From: Rutpela maculata
Lineage: Eukaryota > Arthropoda > Insecta > Coleoptera > Cerambycidae
Assembly: GCA_936432065.2 (NCBI GenBank)
Contig: OW386294.2
Location: 46,328,842 to 46,392,841, forward strand
Length of the DNA stretch: 64,000 nt
Reading direction: 5' to 3'
The translations under genes and the position numbers were made by a program. Numbering within the stretch: position 1 is the stretch's first letter; the number at the start of each line of letters is the position of its first letter. Of this stretch, positions 37,601 to 50,426 are shown piece after piece. The notes below the pieces were generated by a model. That model did no database searches. It was not told the DNA's origin and was given only the letters and a program-made list of their open reading frames with translations.

Positions 37601-37690
37601 ACAATTTTGAATCGAGTTAAACATTCAATACGAATCATTTACAAGCATGCATAGAACGTTGTATTCGACTCAACAAAGTATAGTGTACGT
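34646..37690 (-). repeat. 11-mer HOR block A2, near-exact repeat of A1
   Basis: Every diagnostic change of block A1 recurs 3,045 bp to the right: 34646, 34922 (frameshift near 35061), 35199, 35476, 35753, 36030, 36307, 36584, 36860 (T5 near 36995), 37137 and 37414. Sharing of two private 1-bp deletions and many private substitutions means that A1 and A2 derive from a recent tandem duplication, or from assembly duplication of one copy. Confidence 0.92.
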
Positions 37691-40600
37691 TTACTTCAAA
37701 TGATCAAATAGCAAAAATGCATTTTGAAGTGAGTTTTTTCGATAACGGTGGGTTTTACGAGATTTTCCCAAGAGACCTTTTCGCCTAGAAAATTCATGAC
37801 TATTAACTTTTGTTAACAACATTTTTTGATTCGACGACGTTAAAGCATGTTTTACCATGTCATCGGATCGTAACAGCACATTTCTAAATCGATTTAAACA
37901 TTCAGTACGAATCATATACAAGCTTCTATAGAACAATGTATTCGAATCAACAAAGTAGAATCAACGTTTACTTCAAATGATCAAATAGCAAAAATGCATT
38001 TTGAAGTGAGTTTTTTCGATAACGGTGGGTTTTACGAGATTTTCCCAAGAGACCTTTTCGCCTAGAAAATTCATGACTATTAACTTCTGTTAACAACATT
38101 TTTTGATTCGACGACGTTAAAGCATGTTTTACCATGTCATCGGATCGTAACAGCACATTTCTGAATCGATTTAAACATTCGGTACGAATCATATACAAGC
38201 TTCTATAGAATAATGTATTCGAATCAACAAAGTAGAATTAACGTTTACTTCAAATGATCAAATAGCAAAAATGCATTTTGAAGTGAGTTTTTTCGATAAC
38301 GGTGGGTTTTACGAGATTTTCCCAAGAGACCTTTTCGCCTAGAAAATTCATGACTAGGAACTTTTGTTAACAACATTTTTTGATTCGACGACGTTAAAGC
38401 ATGTTTTACCATGTCATCGGATCGTAACAGCACATTTCTGAATCGATTTAAACATTCAGTACGAATCATATACAAGCTTCTATAGAACAATGTATTCGAC
38501 TCAACAAAGTAGAGTGAACGTTTACTTCAAATAATCAAATATCAGAAATGCATTTTGAAGTGAGTTTTTTCGGTAACGGTGGGTTTTACGAGATTTTCCC
38601 AAGAGACCTTTTCGCCTAGAAAATTCATGACTAGGAACTTCTGTTAACAACATTTTTTGATTCGACGACGTTAAAGCATGTTTTATCATGTCATCGGATA
38701 GTAAATGCACAATTTTGAATCGAGTTAAACATTCAATACGAATCATTTACAAGCATACATAGAACGTTGTATTCGACTCAACAAAGTATAGTGTACGTTT
38801 ACTTCAAATGATCAAATAGCAAAAATGCATTTTGAAGTGAGTTTTTTCCATAACGGTGGGTTTTACGAGATTTTCCCAAGAGACCTTTTCGCCTAGAAAA
38901 GTCATGACTAGGAACTTTTGTTAACAACATTTTTTGATTCGACGACGTTAAAGCATGTTTTACCATGTCATCGGATCGTAACAGCACATTTCTAAATCGA
39001 TTTAAACATTCAGTACGAATCATATACAAGCTTCTATAGAACAATGTATTCGAATCAACAAAGTAGAATCAACGTTTACTTCAAATGATCAAATAGCAAA
39101 AATGCATTTTGAAGTGAGTTTTTTCGATAACGGTGGGTTTTACGAGATTTTCCCAAGACACCTTTTCGCCCAGAAAAGTCATGACTAGGAACTTTTGTTA
39201 ACAACATTTTTTGATTCGACGACGTTAAAGCATGTATTACCATGTTATCGCATAGTAAAAGCACATTTTTGAATCGAGTTAAACATTCAATACGAATCAT
39301 TTACAAGCATGCATAGAACGTTGTATTCGACTCAACAAAGTATAGTGTACGTTTACTTCAAATGATCAAATAGCAAAAATGCATTTTGAAGTGAGTTTTT
39401 TCCATAACGGTGTGTTTTACGAGATTATCCCAAGAGACCTTTTCGCCTAGAAAATTCATGACTAGGAACTTCTGTTAACAACATTTTTTGATTCGACGAC
39501 GTTAAAGCATGTTTTATCATGTCATCGGATAGTAAATGCACAATTTTGAATTGAGTTAAACATTCAATACGAATCATTTACAAGCATACATAGAACGTTG
39601 TATTCGACTCAACAAAGTATAGTGTACGTTTACTTCAAATGATCAAATTGCAAAAATGCATTTTGAAGTGAGTTTTTTCCATAACGGTGGGTTTTACGAG
39701 ATTTTCCCAAGAGACCTTTTCGCCTAGAAAAGTCATGACTAGGAACTTTTGTTAACAACATTTTTTGATTCGACGACGTTAAAGCATGTTTTACCATGTC
39801 ATCGGATCGTAACAGCACATTTCTAAATCGATTTAAACATTCAGTACGAATCATATACAAGCTTCTATAGAACAATGTATTCGAATCAACAAAGTAGAAT
39901 CAACGTTTACTTCAAATGATTAAATAGCAAAAATGCATTTTGAAGTGAGTTTTTTCGGTAACGGTGGGTTTTACGAGATTTTCCCAAGAGACCTTTTCGC
40001 CTAGAAAATTCATGACTAGGAACTTCTGTTAACAACATTTTTGATTCGACGACGTTAAGGCATGTTTTATCATGTCATCGGATAGTAAATGCACATTTTT
40101 GAATCGAGTTAAACATTCAATACGAATCATTTACAAGCATACATAGAACGTTGTATTCGACTCAACAAAGTATAGTGTACGTTTACTTCAAATGATCAAA
40201 TAGCAAAAATGCATTTTGAAGTGAGTTTTTTCTATAACGGTGGGTTTTACGAGATTTTCCCAAGAGACCTTTTCGCCTAGAAAAGTCATGACTAGGAACT
40301 TTTGTTAACAACATTTTTTGATTCGACGACGTTAAAGCATGTTTTACCATATCATCGGATCGTAACAGCACATTTCTAAATCGATTTAAACATTCAGTAC
40401 GAATCATATACAAGCTTCTATAGAACAATGTATTCGAATCAACAAAGTAGAATGAACGTTTAATTCAAATGATCAAATAGCAAAAATGCATTTTGAAGTG
40501 AGTTTTTCGATAACGGTGGGTTTTACGAGATTTTCCCAAGACACCTTTTCGCCCAGAAAAGTCATGACTAGGAACTTTTGTTAACAACATTTTTTGATTC

Positions 40601-40735
40601 GACGACGTTAAAGCATGTTTTATCATGTCATCGGATAGTAAATGCACAATTTTGAATCGAGTTAAACATTCAATACGAATCATTTACAAGCATGCATAGA
40701 ACGTTGTATTCGACTCAACAAAGTATAGTGTACGT
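37691..40735 (-). repeat. 11-mer HOR block B1
   Basis: Same length and phase as A1 and A2, and the last four monomers share their Leu-Gln-Phe, T5 deletion, CCATATCATC and Ser-Gly-Arg-Lys/Asn markers (39630-40465). The first seven differ: two Val-Asn-Ser monomers (GACTATTAAC, 37691 and 37968), a plain B, an A with Leu-Ile-Phe-Asp-Tyr, a B, a Cys-Asp-Asn-Met A with Val-Ile-His (39076), and an A monomer with a TAA stop (39353). The monomer at 40465 has lost one T in GAGTTTTTCG, shifting its last codons. Confidence 0.88.
39353..39629 (-). repeat. 277-bp monomer with an in-frame TAA (pair with 42398-42674)
   Basis: GATTATCCC replaces GATTTTCCC (39424 region), turning a Lys codon into TAA on the - strand about two-thirds through the frame. 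A second private change, GGTGTGTT, is present only here and not in the 42398 copy. The monomer is class A with the CAATTTTGAATTGAG (Arg to Gln) marker. Confidence 0.85.
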
Positions 40736-43700
40736 TTACTTCAAATGATCAAATAGCAAAAATGCATTTTGAAGTGAGTTTTTTCGATAACGGTGGGTTT
40801 TACGAGATTTTCCCAAGAGACCTTTTCGCCTAGAAAATTCATGACTATTAACTTTTGTTAACAACATTTTTTGATTCGACGACGTTAAAGCATGTTTTAC
40901 CATGTCATCGGATCGTAACAGCACATTTCTAAATCGATTTAAACATTCAGTACGAATCATATACAAGCTTCTATAGAACAATGTATTCGAATCAACAAAG
41001 TAGAATCAACGTTTACTTCAAATGATCAAATAGCAAAAATGCATTTTGAAGTGAGTTTTTTCGATAACGGTGGGTTTTACGAGATTTTCCCAAGAGACCT
41101 TTTCGCCTAGAAAATTCATGACTATTAACTTCTGTTAACAACATTTTTTGATTCGACGACGTTAAAGCATGTTTTACCATGTCATCGGATCGTAACAGCA
41201 CATTTCTGAATCGATTTAAACATTCGGTACGAATCATATACAAGCTTCTATAGAACAATGTATTCGAATCAACAAAGTAGAATTAACGTTTACTTCAAAT
41301 GATCAAATAGCAAAAATGCATTTTGAAGTGAGTTTTTTCGATAACGGTGGGTTTTACGAGATTTTCCCAAGAGACCTTTTCGCCTAGAAAATTCATGACT
41401 AGGAACTTTTGTTAACAACATTTTTTGATTCGACGACGTTAAAGCATGTTTTACCATGTCATCGGATCGTAACAGCACATTTCTGAATCGATTTAAACAT
41501 TCAGTACGAATCATATACAAGCTTCTATAGAACAATGTATTCGACTCAACAAAGTAGAGTGAACGTTTACTTCAAATAATCAAATATCAGAAATGCATTT
41601 TGAAGTGAGTTTTTTCGGTAACGGTGGGTTTTACGAGATTTTCCCAAGAGACCTTTTCGCCTAGAAAATTCATGACTAGGAACTTCTGTTAACAACATTT
41701 TTTGATTCGACGACGTTAAAGCATGTTTTATCATGTCATCGGATAGTAAATGCACAATTTTGAATCGAGTTAAACATTCAATACGAATCATTTACAAGCA
41801 TACATAGAACGTTGTATTCGACTCAACAAAGTATAGTGTACGTTTACTTCAAATGATCAAATAGCAAAAATGCATTTTGAAGTGAGTTTTTTCCATAACG
41901 GTGGGTTTTACGAGATTTTCCCAAGAGACCTTTTCGCCTAGAAAAGTCATGACTAGGAACTTTTGTTAACAACATTTTTTGATTCGACGACGTTAAAGCA
42001 TGTTTTACCATGTCATCGGATCGTAACAGCACATTTCTAAATCGATTTAAACATTCAGTACGAATCATATACAAGCTTCTATAGAACAATGTATTCGAAT
42101 CAACAAAGTAGAATCAACGTTTACTTCAAATGATCAAATAGCAAAAATGCATTTTGAAGTGAGTTTTTTCGATAACGGTGGGTTTTACGAGATTTTCCCA
42201 AGACACCTTTTCGCCCAGAAAAGTCATGACTAGGAACTTTTGTTAACAACATTTTTTGATTCGACGACGTTAAAGCATGTTTTACCATGTTATCGCATAG
42301 TAAAAGCACATTTTTGAATCGAGTTAAACATTCAATACGAATCATTTACAAGCATGCATAGAACGTTGTATTCGACTCAACAAAGTATAGTGTACGTTTA
42401 CTTCAAATGATCAAATAGCAAAAATGCATTTTGAAGTGAGTTTTTTCCATAACGGTGGGTTTTACGAGATTATCCCAAGAGACCTTTTCGCCTAGAAAAT
42501 TCATGACTAGGAACTTCTGTTAACAACATTTTTTGATTCGACGACGTTAAAGCATGTTTTATCATGTCATCGGATAGTAAATGCACAATTTTGAATTGAG
42601 TTAAACATTCAATACGAATCATTTACAAGCATACATAGAACGTTGTATTCGACTCAACAAAGTATAGTGTACGTTTACTTCAAATGATCAAATAGCAAAA
42701 ATGCATTTTGAAGTGAGTTTTTTCCATAACGGTGGGTTTTACGAGATTTTCCCAAGAGACCTTTTCGCCTAGAAAAGTCATGACTAGGAACTTTTGTTAA
42801 CAACATTTTTTGATTCGACGACGTTAAAGCATGTTTTACCATGTCATCGGATCGTAACAGCACATTTCTGAATCGATTTAAACATTCAGTACGAATCATA
42901 TACAAGCTTCTATAGAACAATGTATTCGACTCAACAAAGTAGAGTGAACGTTTACTTCAAATAATCAAATATCAGAAATGCATTTTGAAGTGAGTTTTTT
43001 CGGTAACGGTGGGTTTTACGAGATTTTCCCAAGAGACCTTTTCGCCTAGAAAATTCATGACTAGGAACTTCTGTTAACAACATTTTTTGATTCGACGACG
43101 TTAAAGCATGTTTTATCATGTCATCGGATAGTAAATGCACAATTTTGAATCGAGTTAAACATTCAATACGAATCATTTACAAGCATGCATAGAACGTTGT
43201 ATTCGACTCAACAAAGTATAGTGTACGTTTACTTCAAATGATCAAATAGCAAAAATGCATTTTGAAGTGAGTTTTTTCGATAACGGTGGGTTTTACGAGA
43301 TTTTCCCAAGAGACCTTTTCGCCTAGAAAATTCATGACTAGGAACTTCTGTTAACAACATTTTTGATTCGACGACGTTAAAGCATGTTTTATCATGTCAT
43401 CGGATAGTAAATGCACAATTTTGAATCGAGTTAAACCTTCAATACGAATCATTTACAAGCATACATAGAACGTTGTATTCGACTCAACAAAGTATAGTGT
43501 ACGTTTACTTCAAATGATCAAATAGCAAAAATGCATTTTGAAGTGAGTTTTTTCGATAACGGTGGGTTTTACGAGATTTTCCCAAGAGACCTTTTCGCCT
43601 AGAAAAGTCATGACTAGGAACTTTTGTTAACAACATTTTTTGATTCGACGACGTTATAGCATGTTTTACCATGTCATCGGATCGTAACAGCACATTTCTG

Positions 43701-43780
43701 AATCGATTTAAACATTCAGTACGAATCATATACAAGCTTCTATAGAACAATGTATTCGAATCAACAAAGTAGAATGAACG
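40736..43780 (-). repeat. 11-mer HOR block B2, repeat of B1 over its first eight monomers
   Basis: The monomers at 40736-42675 repeat those at 37691-39630 with the same offset of 3,045 bp, including the GATTATCCC stop-bearing monomer at 42398. From 42952 onward the order changes to the Leu-Ile-Phe-Asp-Tyr A monomer, a T5-deleted A monomer (near 43361) and a B monomer with GTTATAGCAT (Leu to Ile, 43505). That set recurs at 49321-49842, so B2 is a mosaic. Confidence 0.85.
42398..42674 (-). repeat. 277-bp monomer with an in-frame TAA, duplicate of 39353-39629
   Basis: Carries the same GATTATCCC stop as the monomer 3,045 bp to the left, but keeps the standard GGTGGGTT. The stop therefore predates the duplication, and GGTGTGTT arose afterwards in the left copy. 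Confidence 0.85.
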
Positions 43781-44611
43781 TTTAATTCAAATGATCAAAT
43801 AGCAAAAATGCATTTGAAGTGAGTTTTTTCGATAACGGTGGGTTTTACGAGATTTTCCCAAGAGACCTTTTCGCCTAGAAAAGTCATGACTAGGAACTTT
43901 TGTTAACAACATTTTTTGATTCGACGGCGTTAAAGCATGTTTTACCATGTCATCGGATCGTAACAGCACATTTCTGAATCGATTTAAACATCCAGTACGA
44001 ATCATATACAAGCTTCTATAGAACAATGTATTCGAATCATCAAAGTAGAATGAACGTTTACTTCAAATGATCAAATAGCAAAAATGCATTTTGAAGTGAG
44101 TTTTTTCGATAACGGTGGGTTTTACGAGATTTTCCCAAGAGACCTTTTCGCCTAGAAAATTCATGACTAGGAACTTTTGTTAACAACATTTTTTGATTCG
44201 ACGACGTTAAAGCATGTTTTACCATGTCATCGGATTATAACAGCACATTTCTGAATCGATTTAAACATTCGGTACGAATCATATACAAGCTTCTATAGAA
44301 CAATGTATTCGAATCAACAAAGTAGAATGAACGTTTACTTCAAATGATCAAATAGCAAAAATGCATTTTGAAGTGAGTTTTTTCGATAACGGTGGGTTTT
44401 ACGAGATTTTCCCAAGACACCTTTTCGCCTAGAAAAGTCATGACTAGGAACTTTTGTTAACAACATTTTTTGATTCGACGATGTTAAAGCATGTTTTACC
44501 ATGTTATCGCATAGTAAAAGCACATTTTTGAATCGAGTTAAACATTCAATACGAATCATTTACAAGCATACATAGAACGTTGTATTCGACTCAACAAAGT
44601 ATAGTGTACGT
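43228..44611 (-). repeat. Five-monomer segment repeated at 49321-50426
   Basis: Monomers at 43228 (T5 deletion, AAACCTTCAA), 43505 (Leu to Ile), 43782 (one T lost in GCATTTGAAG), 44058 (TAA stop, GGATTATAAC) and 44335 (CGACGATGTT). The markers recur 6,092 bp to the right for the first two and 5,815 bp for the last, because the middle two are fused into one in the right-hand copy. Confidence 0.87.
44058..44334 (-). repeat. 277-bp monomer with an in-frame TAA
   Basis: GGATTATAAC replaces GGATCGTAAC, so the CGA codon of class B monomers reads TAA. The paralogue at 49873 has TGA at the same codon. Confidence 0.85.
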
Positions 44612-44662
44612 TTACTTCAAATGATCAAATAGCAAAAATGCATTTTGAAGTGAGTTTTTTCC

Positions 44663-47600
44663 ATAACGGTGGGTTTTACGAGATTTTCCCAAGAGACCTT
44701 TTCGCCTAGAAAAGTCATGACTAGGAACTTTTGTTAACAACATTTTTTGATTCGACGACGTTAAAGCATGTTTTACCATATCATCGGATCGTAACAGCAC
44801 ATTTCTAAATCGATTTAAACATTCAGTACGAATCATATACAAGCTTCTATAGAACAATGTATTCGAATCAACAAAGTAGAATGAACGTTTAATTCAAATG
44901 ATCAAATAGCAAAAATGCATTTTGAAGTGAGTCTTTTCGATAACGGTGGGTTTTACGAGATTTTCCCAAGACACCTTTTCGCCCAGAAAAGTCATGACTA
45001 GGAACTTTTGTTAACAACATTTTTTGATTCGACGACGTTAAAGCATGTTTTATCATGTCATCGGATAGTAAATGCACAATTTTGAATCGAGTTAAACATT
45101 CAATACGAATCATTTACAAGCATGCATAGAACGTTGTATTCGACTCAACAAAGTATAGTGTACGTTTAGTTCAAATGATCAAATAGCAAAAATGCATTTT
45201 GAAGTGAGTTTTTTCGATAACGGTGGGTTTTACGAGATTTTCCCAAGAGACCTTTTCGCCTAGAAAATTCATGACTATTAACTTTTGTTAACAACATTTT
45301 TTGATTCGACGACGTTAAAGCATGTTTTACCATGTCATCGGATCGTAACAGCACATTTCTAAATCGATTTAAACATTCAGTACGAATCATATACAAGCTT
45401 CTATAGAACAATGTATTCGAATCAACAAAGTAGAATCAACGTTTACTTCAAATGATCAAAGAGCAAAAATGCATTTTGAAGTGAGTTTTTTCGATAACGG
45501 TGGGTTTTACGAGATTTTCCCAAGAGACCTTTTCGCCTAGAAAATTCATGACTATTAACTTCTGTTAACAACATTTTTTGATTCGACGACGTTAAAGCAT
45601 GTTTTACCATGTCATCGGATCGTAACAGCACATTTCTGAATCGATTTAAACATTCGGTACGAATCATATACAAGCTTCTATAGAACAATGTATTCGAATC
45701 AACAAAGTAGAATTAACGTTTACTTCAAATGATCAAATAGCAAAAATGCATTTTGAAGTGAGTTTTTTCGATAACGGTGGGTTTTACGAGATTTTCCCAA
45801 GAGACCTTTTCGCCTAGAAAATTCATGACTAGGAACTTTTGTTAACAATATTTTTTGATTCGACGACGTTAAAGCATGTTTTACCATGTCATCGGATCGT
45901 AACAGCACATTTCTGAATCGATTTAAACATTCAGTACGAATCATGTACAAGCTTCTATAGAACAATGTATTCGACTCAACAAAGTAGAGTGAACGTTTAC
46001 TTCAAATAATCAAATATCAGAAATGCATTTTGAAGTGAGTTTTTTCGGTAACGGTGGGTTTTACGAGATTTTCCCAAGAGACCTTTTCGCCTAGAAAATT
46101 CATGACTAGGAACTTCTGTTAACAACATTTTTTGATTCGACGACGTTAAAGCATGTTTTATCATGTCATCGGATAGTAAATGCACAATTTTGAATCGAGT
46201 TAAACATTCAATACGAATCATTTACAAGCATACATAGAACGTTGTATTCGACTCAACAAAGTATAGTGTACGTTTACTTCAAATGATCAAATAGCAAAAA
46301 TGCATTTTGAAGTGAGTTTTTTCGATAACGGTGGGTTTTACGAGATTTTCCCAAGAGACCTTTTCGCCTAGAAAATTCATGACTAGGAACTTTTGTTAAC
46401 AACATTTTTTGATTCGACGACGTTAAAGCATGTTTTACCATGTCATCGGATCGTAACAGCACATTTCTGAATCGATTTAAACATTCGGTACGAATCATAT
46501 ACAAGCTTCTATAGAACAATGTATTCGAATCAACAAATTAGAATCAACGTTTACTTCAAATGATCAAATAGCAAAAATGCATTTTGAAGTGAGTTTTTTC
46601 GATAACGGTGGGTTTTACGAGATTTTCCCAAGACACCTTTTCGCCCAGAAAAGTCATGACTAGGAACTTTTGTTAACAACATTTTTTGATTCGACGACGT
46701 TAAAGCATGTTTTACCATGTCTTCGCATAGTAAAAGCACATTTTTGAATCGAGTTAAACTTTCAATACGAATCATTTACAAGCATACATAGAACGTTGTA
46801 TTCGACTCAACAAAGTATAGTGTACGTTTACTTCAAATGATCAAATAGCAAAAATGCATTTTGAAGTGAGTTTTTTCCATAACGGTGGGTTTTACGAGAT
46901 TTTCCCAAGAGACCTTTTCGCCTAGAAAATTCATGACTAGGAACTTCTGTTAACAACATTTTTTGATTCGACGACGTTAAAGCATGTTTTATCATGTCAT
47001 CGGATAGTAAATGCACAATTTTGAATCGAGTTAAACATTCAATACGAATCATTTACAAGCATACATAGAACGTTGTATTCGACTCAACAAAGTATAGTGT
47101 ACGTTTACTTCAAATGATCAAATAGCAAAAATGCATTTTGAAGTGAGTTTTTTCCATAACGGTGGGTTTTACGAGATTTTCCCAAGAGACCTTTTCGCCT
47201 AGAAAAGTCATGACTAGGAACTTTTGTTAACAACATTTTTTGATTCGACGACGTTAAAGCATGTTTTACCATGTCATCGGATCGTAACAGCACATTTCTA
47301 AATCGATTTAAACATTCAGTACGAATCATATACAAGCTTCTATAGAACAATGTATTCGAATCAACAAAGTAGAATCAACGTTTACTTCAAATGATCAAAT
47401 AGCAAAAATGCATTTTGAAGTGAGTTTTTTCGATAACGGTGGGTTTTACGAGATTTTCCCAAGACACCTTTTCGCCCAGAAAAGTCATGACTAGGAACTT
47501 TTGTTAACAACATTTTTTGATTCGACGACGTTAAAGCATGTTTTACCATGTTATCGCATAGTAAAAGCACATTTTTGAATCGAGTTAAACATTCAATACG

Positions 47601-49320
47601 AATCATTTACAAGCATACATAGAACGTTGTATTCGACTCAACAAAGTATAGTGTACGTTTACTTCAAATGATCAAATAGCAAAAATGCATTTTGAAGTGA
47701 GTTTTTTCCATAACGGTGGGTTTTACGAGATTTTCCCAAGAGACCTTTTCGCCTAGAAAATTCATGACTAGGAACTTCTGTTAACAACATTTTTTGATTC
47801 GACGACGTTAAAGCATGTTTTATCATGTCATCGGATAGTAAATGCACAATTTTGAATTGAGTTAAACATTCAATACGAATCATTTACAAGCATACATAGA
47901 ACGTTGTATTCGACTCAACAAAGTATAGTGTACGTTTACTTCAAATGATCAAATAGCAAAAATGCATTTTGAAGTGAGTTTTTTCCATAACGGTGGGTTT
48001 TACGAGATTTTCCCAAGAGACCTTTTCGCCTAGAAAAGTCATGACTAGGAACTTTTGTTAACAACATTTTTTGATTCGACGACGTTAAAGCATGTTTTAC
48101 CATGTCATCGGATCGTAACAGCACATTTCTGAATCGATTTAAACATTCAGTACGAATCATATACAAGCTTCTATAGAACAATGTATTCGACTCAACAAAG
48201 TAGAGTGAACGTTTACTTCAAATAATCAAATATCAGAAATGCATTTTGAAGTGAGTTTTTTGGGTAACGGTGGGTTTTACGAGATTTTCCAAAGAGACCT
48301 TTTCGCCTAGAAAATTCATGACTAGGAACTTCTGTTAACAACATTTTTTGATTCGACGACGTTAAAGCATGTTTTATCATGTCATCGGATAGTAAATGCA
48401 CAATTTTGAATCGAGTTAAACATTCAATACGAATCATTTACAAGCATACATAGAACGTTGTATTCGACTCAACAAAGTATAGTGTACGTTTACCTCAAAT
48501 GATCAAATAGCAAAAATGCATTTTGAAGTGAGTTTTTTCGATAACGGTGGGTTTTACGAGATTTTCCCTAGAGACCTTTTCGCCTAGAAAATTCATGACT
48601 AGGAACTTTTGTTAACAACATTTTTTGATTCGACGACGTTAAAGCATGTTTTACCATGTCATCGGATCGTAACAGCACATTTCTGAATCGATTTAAACAT
48701 TCAGTACGAATCATATACAAGCTTCTATAGAACAATGTATTCGACTCAACAAAGTAGAGTGAACGTTTACTTCAAATAATCAAATATCAGAAATGCATTT
48801 TGAAGTGAGTTTTTTCGGTAACGGTGGGTTTTACGAGATTTTCCCAAGAGACCTTTTCGCCTAGAAAATTCATGACTAGGAACTTCTGTTAACAACATTT
48901 TTTGATTCGACGACGTTAAAGCATGTTTTATCATGTCATCGGATAGTAAATGCACAATTTTGAATCGAGTTAAACATTCAATACGAATCATTTACAAGCA
49001 TACATAGAACGTTGTATTCGACTCAACAAAGTATAGTGTACGTTTACTTCAAATGATCAAATAGCAAAAATGCATTTTGAAGTGAGTTTTTTCGATAACG
49101 GTGGGTTTTACGAGATTTTCCCAAGAGACCTTTTCGCCTAGAAAATTCATGACTAGGAACTTTTGTTAACAACATTTTTTGATTCGACGACGTTAAAGCA
49201 TGTTTTACCATGTCATCGGATCGTAACAGCACATTTCTGAATCGATTTAAACTTTCGGTACGAATAATATACAAGCTTCTATAGAACAATGTATTCGAAT
49301 CAACAAATTAGAATCAACGT
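44663..49320 (-). repeat. Left copy of a ~4.7-kb duplication (offset 13,859 bp)
   Basis: Markers in order: Lys-Asp-Ser (GAGTCTTTTCG) with Asn end at 44889; GTTTAGTTC and Val-Asn-Ser at 45166; CAAAGAGC with Val-Asn-Ser at 45443; CAATATTTTT (Met to Ile) and CATGTACAAG at 45720; CAATTTTGAATTGAG at 47659; GGGTAACGG with CCAAAGAG at 48213. All recur 13,859 bp to the right. Private changes in this copy include the TAG stop at 48490 (CCCTAGAG) and the AAACTTTC / GAATAAT changes at 49044. Confidence 0.88.
48490..48766 (-). repeat. 277-bp monomer with an in-frame TAG
   Basis: CCCTAGAG replaces CCCAAGAG, giving Gly-Leu-stop on the - strand. The counterpart monomer 13,859 bp away (62349) reads through, so the stop arose after that duplication. 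The preceding linker also has a private TTTACCTC. Confidence 0.85.
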
Positions 49321-50426
49321 TTACTTCAAATGATCAAATAGCAAAAATGCATTTTGAAGTGAGTTTTTTCGATAACGGTGGGTTTTACGAGATTTTCCCA
49401 AGAGACCTTTTCGCCTAGAAAATTCATGACTAGGAACTTCTGTTAACAACATTTTTGATTCGACGACGTTAAAGCATGTTTTATCATGTCATCGGATAGT
49501 AAATGCACAATTTTGAATCGAGTTAAACCTTCAATACGAATCATTTACAAGCATACATAGAACGTTGTATTCGACTCAACAAAGTATAGTGTACGTTTAC
49601 TTCAAATGATCAAATAGCAAAAATGCATTTTGAAGTGAGTTTTTTCCATAACGGTGGGTTTTACGAGATTTTCCCAAGAGACCTTTTCGCCTAGAAAAGT
49701 CATGACTAGGAACTTTTGTTAACAACATTTTTTGATTCGACGACGTTATAGCATGTTTTACCATGTCATCGGATCGTAACAGCACATTTCTGAATCGATT
49801 TAAACATTCAGTACGAATCATATACAAGCTTCTATAGAACAATGTATTCGAATCAACAAAGTAGAATGAACGTTTAATTCAAATGATCAAATAGCAAAAA
49901 TGCATTTGAAGTGAGTTTTTTCGATAACGGTGGGTTTTACGAGATTTTCCCAAGAGACCTTTTCGCCTAGAAAATTCATGACTAGGAACTTTTGTTAACA
50001 ACATTTTTTGATTCGACGACGTTAAAGCATGTTTTACCATGTCATCGGATCATAACAGCACATTTCTGAATCGATTTAAACATTCGGTACGAATCATATA
50101 CAAGCTTCTATAGAACAATGTATTCGAATCAACAAAGTAGAATGAACGTTTACTTCAAATGATCAAATAGCAAAAATGCATTTTGAAGTGAGTTTTTTCG
50201 ATAACGGTGGGTTTTACGAGATTTTCCCAAGACACCTTTTCGCTTAGAAAAGTCATGACTAGGAACTTTTGTTAACAACATTTTTTGATTCGACGATGTT
50301 AAAGCATGTTTTACCATGTTATCGCATAGTAAAAGCATATTTTTGAATCGAGTTAAACATTCAATACGAATCATTTACAAGCATACATAGAACGTTGTAT
50401 TCGACTCAACAAAGTATAGTGTACGT
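49321..50426 (-). repeat. Four-monomer copy of 43228-44611 with two monomers fused
   Basis: 49321 has the T5 deletion and AAACCTTCAA, 49597 has GTTATAGCAT, 49873 is the fused monomer, and 50150 has CGACGATGTT plus private changes (GCTTAGAA, Arg to Lys; GCATAT, Val to Met). The copy is exactly one monomer shorter than the left segment. Confidence 0.87.
49873..50149 (-). repeat. Hybrid monomer formed by unequal exchange (43782-type with 44058-type)
   Basis: The left part has the GCATTTGAAG deletion of the 43782 monomer. The right part has the AAAATTCATG, stop codon and CGGTACG of the 44058 monomer. One monomer's length is missing relative to the parental arrangement. The stop codon is TGA (GGATCATAAC) here and TAA (GGATTATAAC) in 44058, while the usual codon is CGA. 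Confidence 0.85.
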
